This document shows, piece by piece, positions 20,964 through 29,149 of a DNA stretch of 64,000 bases. The stretch covers positions 124,001 through 188,000 of the forward strand of contig NC_009380.1 of NCBI RefSeq assembly GCF_000016425.1, written 5' to 3'. Both the position numbers and the translations under genes were made by a program. Within the stretch, counting starts at the first letter, position 1. Each line of letters starts with the position of its first letter. Origin of the DNA: Salinispora tropica CNB-440. GTDB lineage: Bacteria; Actinomycetota; Actinomycetes; Mycobacteriales; Micromonosporaceae. The notes below the pieces were generated by a model, which was not told the DNA's origin, did no database searches, and saw nothing but the letters and a program-made list of their open reading frames with translations.

Positions 20964-22214
20964 GTGCGGGTACTTCTGATTGGTAGTGGTGGGCGGGAAC
21001 ACGCGCTCGCGCTCGGGTTGTCGGCCGACCCCTCGGTCGAGGTGCTCTTCGCCGCACCGGGGAATCCGGGGATCGGCACGGTCGCCGTGATGCGGGACGT
21101 GGTCTTCACCGATCCGGCCGCGGTGGCGGCGCTCGCGGTCGAGTGCGACGCGGATCTGGTGGTGGTGGGGCCGGAGACGCCCCTGGTGGCCGGGGTCGCC
21201 GACGCCGTCCGGGCCGAGGGGATCCCTGTCTTCGGGCCGTCTGCGGAGGCCGCGCGTCTGGAAGGGTCGAAGGCGTTCGCCAAGGACGTGATGACCGCCG
21301 CCAGGGTGCCGACCGCCCGCGCGTACGCCTGCGCCGACACCGAGAGCGTCGGTAAGGCACTGGACGACTTCGGCGCGCCGTACGTGGTCAAGAACGACGG
21401 CCTCGCCGCCGGTAAGGGCGTCGTGGTCACCGAGGACCGCGCGGCGGCCGAGGAGCACGCGCGGGAGTGCGGCCAGGTCGTGATCGAGGAGTACCTCGCC
21501 GGCCCCGAGGTCTCCCTCTTCGTCGTCACCGACGGCGAGGCGGCCGTCCCCCTGCTGCCCGCGCAGGACTTCAAGCGGGTCGGTGACGGCGACACCGGGC
21601 CGAACACCGGCGGCATGGGGGCGTACGCGCCGCTGCCGTGGGCGCCGCCCGGCCTGGTCGACGAGGTGATGCGCGACATCGTGCACCCGACCCTGGCCGA
21701 GCTGCGTCGGCGCGGCACGCCGTTCGCCGGGCTGCTCTACGTGGGCCTGGCCATCACCGCCACCGGCCCTCGGGTGATCGAGTTCAATGCCCGCTTCGGT
21801 GACCCGGAGACGCAGGTCGTCCTGGCCTTGTTGGAGACGCCGCTCGCCGGGCTGCTGCACGCCGCCGCCACCGGTGAGCTGGCCGCGCACCCGCCGCTGC
21901 GGTGGCGCGCGGGCGCGGCCGTCACCGTCGTGGTGGCCGCCCAGGGCTACCCGGCCAAGCCGCGCACCGGCGACGTCATTCTCGGAGCGGAGCGTACGGG
22001 CATCGTCCACGCGGGCACCGTTCGTCGGGCTGCCGACGGCGCGCTGCTCTCCGCGGGGGGCCGGGTTCTCTCCGTCACGGCCACCGGCTCCGACCTGGCT
22101 GCCGGGCGGGACGCCGCCTACGAGCTGGTCCGCGGCATCGAGTTGGCCGACTCGCACCATCGCACCGACATCGCCGCCGCGGCGGTGGAGGGCCGCATCA
22201 CCATCCCGCGCTGA
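20964..22214 (+). CDS. purD: Phosphoribosylamine-glycine ligase (GARS)
   Basis: Second step of purine synthesis: ATP-dependent joining of glycine to phosphoribosylamine. The 416-aa ATP-grasp enzyme starts with VLLIGSGGREHALA, followed by FAAPGNPGIGT, the ATP-binding lid VVKNDGLAAGKGVVV and the GARS signature RFGDPETQVVL. GTG start, 66 bp after purA. The two are probably co-transcribed. Confidence 0.96.
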   Translation: MRVLLIGSGGREHALALGLSADPSVEVLFAAPGNPGIGTVAVMRDVVFTDPAAVAALAVECDADLVVVGPETPLVAGVADAVRAEGIPVFGPSAEAARLEGSKAFAKDVMTAARVPTARAYACADTESVGKALDDFGAPYVVKNDGLAAGKGVVVTEDRAAAEEHARECGQVVIEEYLAGPEVSLFVVTDGEAAVPLLPAQDFKRVGDGDTGPNTGGMGAYAPLPWAPPGLVDEVMRDIVHPTLAELRRRGTPFAGLLYVGLAITATGPRVIEFNARFGDPETQVVLALLETPLAGLLHAAATGELAAHPPLRWRAGAAVTVVVAAQGYPAKPRTGDVILGAERTGIVHAGTVRRAADGALLSAGGRVLSVTATGSDLAAGRDAAYELVRGIELADSHHRTDIAAAAVEGRITIPR

Positions 22215-22252
22215 CCGCTGTCGGCGCTCCGCCGGCGGTCAAGGTCGCCGAT

Positions 22253-23590
22253 CTATCGGGACGCTGGCGGGTCGCGGTGCGCGGCGGGCAACCACTGCTC
22301 GCCGAGCGGCACCGGTCCCTCACTCCGCCCCGTCGTCCCACCGGGCGGGGCGGGCGGGTACCGGGGTGGTTCGTCCAACGCCGCCAGCACCGGCAGCGGC
22401 GCGGCGATCAGCACGGCCACCAGGAGCGCCCCGGCGAGTACCAGGAAGGCGGTGGCCAGGCCCAGCCACTCCACCAGCGGGCCGGCAAGCAGGTAGCCGG
22501 CGGGCCCGGCGGCGTACGCGAACGAGGTCATCACCCCGACCACCCGACCGCGTAGCCGTTCCGGGGTACGGGTCTGCATGGCGTAGTTGGCCAGCGGGTT
22601 GACCGGCCCGTACGCGAGCCCGACCAGGCCGGCGAAGGCGAGCATCCCCGGGTACGGGGGCAGGAGCGCGAGCCCGAGCAGGGCCAGGCCGGTGACCACG
22701 AGGGCGGCGGCCATCAGGGACCGGCGGCGGACGAACCGACCGGCCACCGACGAGCCCAGCGCACCCGCTACGGCTCCGGCGCTCATCGCCATCAGGACGG
22801 CCCCGAGGCGGGCGGGTTCCCCCTCGGCGACGAACCACGCGGGCAGCAGCACTCCCTCGAACGGTAGGTAGAGCGCGACCAACGCCATCGTGATCAGGGA
22901 GAGGGTGCGCAGCAGTGGGTCTCGCCAGACGAAACCCAGCCCTTCCTGGGTGCCCCGCCACAGGCCGTTGGGCGGGCGGTCGGGTCGGCCCGCGCCGGGC
23001 AGTCGGACGGCCGCGACCAGGAGGACCGACAGCGCGAAGCCGGCGGCGGTGACCCAGAACGTCGCCTCCGGGCCGACGGTGGCGATGAGTAGGCCGCCGA
23101 CTCCGGGGCCGATCAGGAAGGCCAGCCCGAAGATCGCTTCGTGTACGCCGTTGGCCCGTTCGATCCGCCAGCCGGCAGCCTGCGCGGCTGCGGGCAGGAG
23201 TGTCTCGCGGGCGGTCATTCCGGCCGGATCGAAGACCGCGCCGAGGACGGCCAGCGCGACGATCCAGCCGAGGTTCAGCTCGACCAGGGTGTCGACGAGT
23301 GGGATGGCGGCGACTGAGACGGCGGACAGGGCGTCGGAGACCAGCGCGGTCCGGCGACGCCCGAGCAGGTCAACGACCGTGCCGGAGAAGAGGCTGGACA
23401 GCAGGAGCGGTAGTCCGCTGGCGGCGGCCACCACACCGGCCGCGGTGGCGCTGCCGGTGCGTTCCAGGACCAGCCAGGGTAGGGCCACGACGGCCACGCC
23501 GTTGCCGGTGGCCGAGAGCAGCGTCGCCGCCTCGACCAACAGCAACGGCGTCCGGCGGCGGTGCTCGGTCCGAGTCATTGCGAAGATCAT
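22253..23590 (-). CDS. MFS transporter
   Basis: Major facilitator of 445 aa with about 12 predicted membrane helices, resembling the enterobactin/multidrug exporter branch (DHA3-like). The loop after helix 2 has LLGRRRTALVSDALS, a partial match to the MFS motif A (GxLaDRxGRRxxL), and a second half repeat has GRFVRRRSLMAAALVV. The substrate is unknown. An ATG at 23578 is an alternative start. The upstream region has no clear Shine-Dalgarno sequence. It converges on purD. Confidence 0.88.
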   Translation of the reverse strand: MIFAMTRTEHRRRTPLLLVEAATLLSATGNGVAVVALPWLVLERTGSATAAGVVAAASGLPLLLSSLFSGTVVDLLGRRRTALVSDALSAVSVAAIPLVDTLVELNLGWIVALAVLGAVFDPAGMTARETLLPAAAQAAGWRIERANGVHEAIFGLAFLIGPGVGGLLIATVGPEATFWVTAAGFALSVLLVAAVRLPGAGRPDRPPNGLWRGTQEGLGFVWRDPLLRTLSLITMALVALYLPFEGVLLPAWFVAEGEPARLGAVLMAMSAGAVAGALGSSVAGRFVRRRSLMAAALVVTGLALLGLALLPPYPGMLAFAGLVGLAYGPVNPLANYAMQTRTPERLRGRVVGVMTSFAYAAGPAGYLLAGPLVEWLGLATAFLVLAGALLVAVLIAAPLPVLAALDEPPRYPPAPPGGTTGRSEGPVPLGEQWLPAAHRDPPASR

Positions 23591-23748
23591 CGTAAGCCAG
23601 TCGGTCGGGACTGGTTACGGCGAATCGCAGTGCTGGCGGATCCGGTCGGTGGCGACGGCGAACGGCCGGCCCGGGGGAAACATCGGTGAACCGCACCCCG
23701 AGCCCGGCAGCATCCGGGCCCGGGGAGTGGCGGGGAGCCCGGCGTGGG

Positions 23749-24963
23749 TCAGCGGATCTGGACGCCGGAGATGGCGCGGGCGACGACGAGCCGCTGGATC
23801 TCGGAGGTGCCTTCGAAGATGGTGTAGATCTTGGCGTCCCGGTACCACCGTTCGACCGGGTGGTCGCGGAGGAATCCGGCACCGCCGAGCAACTGCACCG
23901 CCTTCTCGGTCGCGCTGACCGCGACCTCACTGGCCTTCAGCTTGGACATCGAGCCCTCGCCGGCGGTGAAGGCCCGGTTGTTGCGCCCCATCCAGGAGGC
24001 TCGCCAGACCAGCAGCCGGGCAGCGTCGATCTCCATCTTCATGTCGGCCAGCGCAAACGCCACCGCCTGGTTCTCGATGATCGGTCGCCCGAACTGGACC
24101 CGTTCCTTGGCGTAGTCCAGCGCGTACTCGTAGGCGGCCCGGGCTACGCCGAGCGCCTGCGCCCCGACGGTCGGCCGGGAGAGCTCGAACGTACGCATCG
24201 CCGCCTGGGAGGCGGCCCGCTTGCCGGATCGGGCCCGGGCGAGTCGTTCGTCCAGCGCGTCCTTGCCACCGAGCAGGCAGCGGCCGGGTACGCGGACATC
24301 GTCGAGGAAGACATCGGCGGTGTGCGACGCACGGAGGCCCAGCTTGCGCAGCTTGCGGGTCGCGGCGAGCCCGGGGGTGCCCGGCGGTACGACGAACGCC
24401 GCCTGCCCGCGGGAGCCGAGTTCCGGGTCGACCGAGGCGGTTACCACGTGCACGCCGGCGATCCCGCCGTTGGTGGCGTACGACTTCTGGCCGCTCAGTA
24501 CCCACTCGTCGGCCGCCTCGTCGTAGACCGCGCGGGTGCGCATCGCGCCGACGTCGGAGCCGGCCTCGGGTTCGCTGGTGCAGAACGCCGCCACGGCGGG
24601 GGAGTCGAGGTCGCCGAAGCACTGCGGCACCCACTCCATCAGTTGTTCCGGCGTGCCGGTGCCGTAGATGGCGGCCACGGCGAGGCCGGTGCCGAAGATA
24701 CTCAGGCCGATGCCGGAGTCGCCCCAGAAGAGTTCCTCACAGGCGACCGGCAGGGAGAGGCCGCTGGGGTCGCCCCAGCAGGTCGCGAGGAACTCGAAGC
24801 CGTAGAGGCCGACCTTGGCCGCTTCCTGGATGATCGGCCACGGGGTCTCCTCCCGCGCGTCCCACTCGGCCGCGGCTGGGCGGACGACCTCGCTGGCGAA
24901 GCCGTGCACCCAGTCGCGAAGATCCCGCTGCTCCTCGGTCAGATCGAGCGAGAACTCGGCCAT
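23749..24963 (-). CDS. Acyl-CoA dehydrogenase
   Basis: FAD-dependent enzyme catalysing the first oxidation of fatty acyl-CoA beta-oxidation. The 404-aa protein has the ACAD signatures AAFCTSEPEAGSDVGAM (FAD contact), SGQKSYATNGG, the GRPIIENQAVAFALADM helix and the C-terminal IYTIFEGTSEIQRLVVARAI, where the Glu (about residue 384) is at the place of the catalytic base of medium-chain enzymes. It starts 2 bp after the SCP2 gene stop and is read from the promoter that carries the TetR operators at 25442-25471. Confidence 0.95.
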   Translation of the reverse strand: MAEFSLDLTEEQRDLRDWVHGFASEVVRPAAAEWDAREETPWPIIQEAAKVGLYGFEFLATCWGDPSGLSLPVACEELFWGDSGIGLSIFGTGLAVAAIYGTGTPEQLMEWVPQCFGDLDSPAVAAFCTSEPEAGSDVGAMRTRAVYDEAADEWVLSGQKSYATNGGIAGVHVVTASVDPELGSRGQAAFVVPPGTPGLAATRKLRKLGLRASHTADVFLDDVRVPGRCLLGGKDALDERLARARSGKRAASQAAMRTFELSRPTVGAQALGVARAAYEYALDYAKERVQFGRPIIENQAVAFALADMKMEIDAARLLVWRASWMGRNNRAFTAGEGSMSKLKASEVAVSATEKAVQLLGGAGFLRDHPVERWYRDAKIYTIFEGTSEIQRLVVARAISGVQIR

Positions 24964-24965
24964 AC

Positions 24966-25418
24966 TCAGGCCTTGGGAATGTCGAAGAGGTTCGCGATGT
25001 TGGCGGCCAGTCCCAGGTCGCCCTTGGCCTTCAACTTGCCGCTCATGAACATCATGACCGGGTTGGCGCCGCCGGAGACGGTCTTGAGGAACTCCACCGG
25101 ACCCAGGGTGAGGCTCAGCTTCGGGTCGTGCTGGGAGGTCTGGTTAACGGTGCAGGCACCGTCGGCGATGACCACCTCGTAGGTGTCGGTGCCCCCGTCG
25201 GGACCGCCGGTGATGTTCCAGTGAATGACCGTGTTGGTCGAGCCCGCCCGGTCGGCGCGGAACAGCTGCGGCATCCGGCCGAAGACCTCGTCGAGAACCT
25301 TGCCGCGGAGGTCACCCGACATCATCTCGGTGATCTTGTCGTCGGGGGTGGACTTGACCAGCTGCGCGAACTCCTTGGGGCCGACGTTGGCAAATTTGGC
25401 CGGGTCGAAGTCAGTCAT
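24966..25418 (-). CDS. SCP2 sterol-carrier domain protein
   Basis: 150-aa lipid-binding protein with a single SCP2 domain: ITEMMSGDLRGKVLDEVFGR, a beta-sheet (VIHWNITGGPDGGTDTYEVV) and the C-terminal helix region with MFMSGKLKAKGDLGLAA typical for the family. Such proteins bind fatty acyl-CoA or sterols and may present substrates to the adjacent acyl-CoA dehydrogenase. It heads a two-gene operon and is divergent from the TetR gene. Confidence 0.9.
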   Translation of the reverse strand: MTDFDPAKFANVGPKEFAQLVKSTPDDKITEMMSGDLRGKVLDEVFGRMPQLFRADRAGSTNTVIHWNITGGPDGGTDTYEVVIADGACTVNQTSQHDPKLSLTLGPVEFLKTVSGGANPVMMFMSGKLKAKGDLGLAANIANLFDIPKA

Positions 25419-25441
25419 GGGGCGCACCTTCCGAAATTGAC

Positions 25442-25471
25442 TACTCGCGCGTAACCCTACGCACGAGTAGG
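25442..25471. promoter_or_regulatory. Two palindromic TetR-type operators in divergent promoter
   Basis: Two copies of a near-palindrome lie between the SCP2 operon and the TetR gene: TACTCGCGCGTA at 25442-25453 and CCTACGCACGAGTAGG at 25456-25471. Together with the copy at 29105-29120 they give the consensus CCTACTCGCGAGTAGG. The second copy ends one base before the ATG of the TetR gene, so binding would block both promoters. Confidence 0.65.
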
Positions 25472-25472
25472 T

Positions 25473-26141
25473 ATGCTCGCAAGGGTGTCCAGTACCCCCA
25501 CCTTCCGGCGTCTGCCCCGAGCCGTCCGGGAGCAACAGATGCTCGATGCCGCGGTCAAGGTCTTCTCCCGGCGGGGCTACCACGGGGCCAGCATGGACGA
25601 GATCGCCGACGACGCCGGCATCTCTAAGCCGATGGTGTACGCGTACCTGGGCACCAAGGAGGAGCTCTTCGTCGCCTGCCTGCACCGCGAGGGCAACCGG
25701 ATGACGCAGGCCGTTACCAGCGCCGTCGCCCCCGACCTGTCGGCCGACGAGCGGCTCTGGCGGAGTCTGCGGGCCTTCCTCGGCTTCGTCGGCGCGCACC
25801 GCGACGGCTGGGCGGTGCTCTACCGGCAGGCCCGCGGCGAGCAGCCCTTCGCCGGAGAGATCGCCGCGATGCGGCGACGGATCGTCGAGGTCGTCACCGA
25901 GCTGCTCGACCACACCCTGCGTGCCGAGGGACGCGAGGCGGCCGAGGTCGAGCTGGAGGTCGCCGCGTACGCCCTGGTCGGCGCGACCGAGTCGGTCGCC
26001 GACTGGCTGGTCGACCACCCAGAGGCAGACCCGGAGCAGACCGCCACGCGGATGATGAACGTCGCCTGGGTCGGCGCCGCGCAACTGCTCGCCGGGACCA
26101 GCTGGCGCCCTCCCATCCGGCGGGGCGAGGCCCCCTCCTGA
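25473..26141 (+). CDS. TetR-family regulator of fatty-acid genes
   Basis: 222-aa repressor with an N-terminal TetR helix-turn-helix: AAVKVFSRRGYHGASMDEIA, then AGISKPMVYAYLGTKEELFVAC. The C-terminal ligand domain is helical and lacks a known ligand signature. It is divergent from an SCP2/acyl-CoA dehydrogenase operon and probably acts also on the fabG4/fadA2 promoters, which carry the same palindrome. The ATG at 25473 immediately follows an operator and has no Shine-Dalgarno; either the mRNA is leaderless or the GTG at 25485 is used. Confidence 0.9.
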   Translation: MLARVSSTPTFRRLPRAVREQQMLDAAVKVFSRRGYHGASMDEIADDAGISKPMVYAYLGTKEELFVACLHREGNRMTQAVTSAVAPDLSADERLWRSLRAFLGFVGAHRDGWAVLYRQARGEQPFAGEIAAMRRRIVEVVTELLDHTLRAEGREAAEVELEVAAYALVGATESVADWLVDHPEADPEQTATRMMNVAWVGAAQLLAGTSWRPPIRRGEAPS

Positions 26142-26161
26142 CGCGCCTTCCGGGCCCTGCG

Positions 26162-26779
26162 TCACCGACGGGCAGCGGCCCGGCGACGCGAGCGCTGGCG
26201 TAGCCGCCGCGCCAACTCGAGCAGGCCGGTCACCCCGAGCGACAGAGCCAGGCCGGCGAGCACGCCACGCAGCGGGTCCTGCTGGAACGCCAGCCCGCCG
26301 AAGTAGCCCAGCAGCACGCTGTACAACGCCCAGCTCGCCGCGCCGATCGCGTCAAAGAGCAGGAACGATCGCAGTGGATAGCGCACCGCCCCCATCGTCA
26401 GGGTTACCGCCGTCCGCCCGCCGGGGACGTAGCGGGCGGTGGTGAGGACCAGCCCACCCCGGCGGTGCAACGCCCGTCGGGCCCACTCCGAACTGGCTCT
26501 CCGCCGGCTCTCCGCCGGAAACCTGGCGAGCCGCCGCGCGCCACCGCCCCGTCCGATCACGTACGCGGCGTGGTCGCCAGCCATCGCGCCGAGGGTGGCG
26601 GCGGCCCAGATTCCTGCCAGCTGCGGCGTGTCACCGCCGACGAGTACCGCCGCGGTGATCACCGCTGTCTCGGCCGGCACCATGGGCAAGACCGCGTCGA
26701 CCGCGGTGAGCGCGAACAGCAGGAGATACACCAGGGGTGAGGTGATCAACTGCCGCAGCAGGTCGAGCGCGGACTCCAT
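26162..26779 (-). CDS. DedA-family membrane protein (second copy)
   Basis: 205-aa VTT-domain protein, more divergent than the DedA at 11831. It has VDAVLPMVPAETAVITAAVL (PxE variant of the PGD/E motif), GAMAGDHAAYVIGRGGGARRL, ARYVPGGRTAVTLTMGAVRYP and GAASWALYSVLLGYFGG, and ends in an Arg-rich tail. The ATG at 26779 was chosen because the frame upstream reads as non-coding Arg/Pro-rich sequence; the AGGAG just before it is unusually close. Confidence 0.85.
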   Translation of the reverse strand: MESALDLLRQLITSPLVYLLLFALTAVDAVLPMVPAETAVITAAVLVGGDTPQLAGIWAAATLGAMAGDHAAYVIGRGGGARRLARFPAESRRRASSEWARRALHRRGGLVLTTARYVPGGRTAVTLTMGAVRYPLRSFLLFDAIGAASWALYSVLLGYFGGLAFQQDPLRGVLAGLALSLGVTGLLELARRLRQRSRRRAAARR

Positions 26780-26847
26780 CTCCTCATGCTCGGGGTGTCG
26801 GTATGGAAAGGGGGCTCTTCCGCTACAAAAGGCAGGAGAAGGACGCC

Positions 26848-27741
26848 TTACCGCTCCCGGAACGTGCCGACGAGGTGAGGGCGGTCCCGCGTGTCGTGCA
26901 GCGCGAAGTCGCCCGCCGAGGTGCTGCCGAAGGCGACGGTGCCGGGCAGCGGCACCGGCAGCTTGAACGCCACGTCGACGGTGTACGCGTCCGGCAGCCG
27001 CGGCTCCAGCGCAGCCAGGCAGCGGGCCTTGCTCCACATGCCGTGCGCGATCGGGCGCCGGAAGCCGAAGAGCCGCGCGCCGAGCCGGGAGGTGTGGATC
27101 GGGTTGTGGTCACCGGAGACCTGGGCGTACGCGGTCCCGACCTGGCGCTCGAGGCGCCAGCGTGCCCAGGCGTGCGGCGCCGGGGGCGGGTCACCCCGGT
27201 TCGCTCGTTCGCCACCGCCGGGCGTCTGCTCCCGGCCCAGGTAGGTGGAGACGCCGCGCCAGACCTCCTCCCCGCCGACTCTGCCCACCAGCACCACGTC
27301 GATCTGCCGGCCCCGGTCGTGCGGGCGCAGGTTTGTCGCGTACGCGACGAAGTCGAGCGTCTCGGCGGCGTCGATCGGGCGGTGGACGGTGATCCGGTTG
27401 CCGACGTGGACCACGCCGGCGAGTGGGATCGGGAAGTCCGGCGCGGTCATCAGGCGCAGCGCCAGCGGGAAACCCATCACGTGCGGGAACGTCGCAGGCA
27501 GCCGGTCGGTGAGCCGGAACCCGCAGACCCGGTCGTAGGCGGCGAGACGCCCCCGGTCGATGGGGACTCCGTCCACCCCCAGCTCGACCGTCGGGGGCTG
27601 CTCGGCCCGCCGCGACCCACTCCCGGGCAGCGCGCCGAGTAGCGCACGGCGGTAGAGCGCGCCGACCGTCGGCAGCACCGCCAGCTGGACCCGGGACCGA
27701 CTGACCTGCCCGGCGTCGGATGGCTCCTGCGGACCTGCCAT
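26848..27741 (-). CDS. MaoC-like 3-hydroxyacyl dehydratase (HtdX-like)
   Basis: 297-aa double hot-dog enzyme that hydrates enoyl thioesters (or dehydrates (R)-3-hydroxyacyl thioesters). The C-terminal half contains the R-hydratase signature YAQVSGDHNPIHTSRLGA with the catalytic Asp and His, then FGFRRPIAHGM. The N-terminal half is the degenerate hot dog. Its ATG overlaps the stop of the fabG4-like gene by one base, so the two are translationally coupled. The neighbouring order (thiolase, FabG4, MaoC) matches Mycobacterium tuberculosis Rv0243-Rv0241c as I remember it. Confidence 0.88.
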   Translation of the reverse strand: MAGPQEPSDAGQVSRSRVQLAVLPTVGALYRRALLGALPGSGSRRAEQPPTVELGVDGVPIDRGRLAAYDRVCGFRLTDRLPATFPHVMGFPLALRLMTAPDFPIPLAGVVHVGNRITVHRPIDAAETLDFVAYATNLRPHDRGRQIDVVLVGRVGGEEVWRGVSTYLGREQTPGGGERANRGDPPPAPHAWARWRLERQVGTAYAQVSGDHNPIHTSRLGARLFGFRRPIAHGMWSKARCLAALEPRLPDAYTVDVAFKLPVPLPGTVAFGSTSAGDFALHDTRDRPHLVGTFRER

Positions 27742-29096
27742 CACGCCCCCAGCAGGCTCTGGCCGCAGACCCGGACCACGTTGCCGCTGACCGCGCCGGT
27801 GGCCGGCCAGGCCAGCCAGCTGATCGTCTCGGCGACATCCACCGGCAGGCCACCCTGGGCGAGGCTGTTCATCCGCCGGCCGGCCTCGCGCAGCACCAGC
27901 GGGATCCGGGCGGTCAGCCGGGTCTCGATGAATCCGGGCGCGACCGCGTTGATGCTGATGCCGCGTTCGGTCAACACCGGGGCGAGCGACTCGACCAGAC
28001 CGATCACGCCGGCCTTGCTGGTGGCGTAGTTGGTCTGTCCTCGGTTGCCGGCGATCCCGGCGATCGAGGAGACCGAGACGATCCGGCCCCCGGTCGGGAT
28101 CAACTCGCGTTCCAGCAGGAGGTCGTTGATCCGCTCCTGGCTCGAGAGGTTGACATCGATCACCTGGTCCCACCGGTCAACATCCATCCGACCGAGCGTC
28201 CGGTCCCGGGTGATGCCCGCGTTGTGAACCACCACGTCAACCCGGCCGTGTCGGGCGGACAGGTGATCGGCCAGCCGGGCCGGGGCGTCCGGGGCGGTGA
28301 GGTCGAGCTGCACGGCGGTGGCGCCGATGTCGTTGGCCACCGTGGCCAACTCGTCACCGGCGGCCGGAACATCCAGGGCGACCACCTGGGCGCCGTCTCG
28401 GGCCAGGACCCGGGCCAGCGCCGCGCCGATTCCCCGCGCCGCACCGGTGACCAGCACCACCTGGCCGTCCAGCGGGCGATCCCAGTCCGTCGGGAGCGCG
28501 GCCTGCCCGGCACCGATCTGGATCACCTGGCCGGAGACGTACGCGGAGCGCCCGGAGAGCAGGAACCGGAGGGTGGCCTCGAGGCTGGTCGCGGTGCCCG
28601 GATTGTCGGCGTCGGTCACGTGGACCAGCTGGGCGGTGACACCCCGGCCGAACTCCTTGCCGATGCTGCGGGTCAAGCCTTCAAGAGCCCGCTGCGCGGT
28701 GGCCTGCCGGGGCGTGGAGCACTCGGTGGGCGGGGTGCCGAGTACGATCACCCGACCGCTGGGCAGCACCGAGCGGGCGTGCGGGTGGAGGCAGTCGTAG
28801 AGCTGGCGCAGCGCGGTCGAGTCGGTGATGCCGGTGGCGTCGTAGACGAAGGCGCCGAGCCGGGTCCCGGGGGTGACATCGGTCGCGTCCCGGAGTTCGA
28901 CTCCGGCGGCGGTCAGGAGTTTGCCGATGCCGCCGGCGAGTCGGCCACCGGGGGCGGCACCGAGCAGAACGGGTCCGGGGATGAGGGGGTCGCCGCTCCG
29001 GTATCGGCGGAGTTGGGGTGGGTCGGGCAGCCCGAGGCGCTTGACCAGCCCCCGGCCGACCCCCGATTGGACGAAGCTCGCGTACCTGTCGGTCAT
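27741..29096 (-). CDS. fabG4: High-molecular-weight 3-oxoacyl reductase (FabG4-like)
   Basis: 451-aa SDR enzyme, nearly twice the usual FabG length. Residues 1-200 are a flavodoxin-like N-terminal domain without intact catalytic residues; residues about 205-451 are a full ketoreductase: VLVTGAARGIGAALARVLA, VVHNAGITRDRTLGRMD, SVSSIAGIAGNRGQTNYATS and KAG (Ser, Tyr-x3-Lys). This architecture is that of mycobacterial FabG4, an NADH-dependent reductase for long acyl-CoA. It is divergent from the thiolase gene; a 16-bp palindrome lies 8 bp upstream of its ATG. Confidence 0.9.
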   Translation of the reverse strand: MTDRYASFVQSGVGRGLVKRLGLPDPPQLRRYRSGDPLIPGPVLLGAAPGGRLAGGIGKLLTAAGVELRDATDVTPGTRLGAFVYDATGITDSTALRQLYDCLHPHARSVLPSGRVIVLGTPPTECSTPRQATAQRALEGLTRSIGKEFGRGVTAQLVHVTDADNPGTATSLEATLRFLLSGRSAYVSGQVIQIGAGQAALPTDWDRPLDGQVVLVTGAARGIGAALARVLARDGAQVVALDVPAAGDELATVANDIGATAVQLDLTAPDAPARLADHLSARHGRVDVVVHNAGITRDRTLGRMDVDRWDQVIDVNLSSQERINDLLLERELIPTGGRIVSVSSIAGIAGNRGQTNYATSKAGVIGLVESLAPVLTERGISINAVAPGFIETRLTARIPLVLREAGRRMNSLAQGGLPVDVAETISWLAWPATGAVSGNVVRVCGQSLLGA

Positions 29097-29104
29097 AGGC
29101 GTAG

Positions 29105-29120
29105 CCTACTGGCGAGTAGG
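29105..29120. promoter_or_regulatory. Palindromic operator between fabG4 and fadA2 genes
   Basis: CCTACTGGCGAGTAGG, with 6-bp arms CCTACT and AGTAGG. It is the same element as the two sites at 25442-25471 and lies 8 bp from the FabG4 start and 29 bp before the thiolase start, so a single bound dimer could control both divergent genes. Confidence 0.65.
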
Positions 29121-29149
29121 TTGAGGGCAACCCCAGAGGAGGCGGGAAC

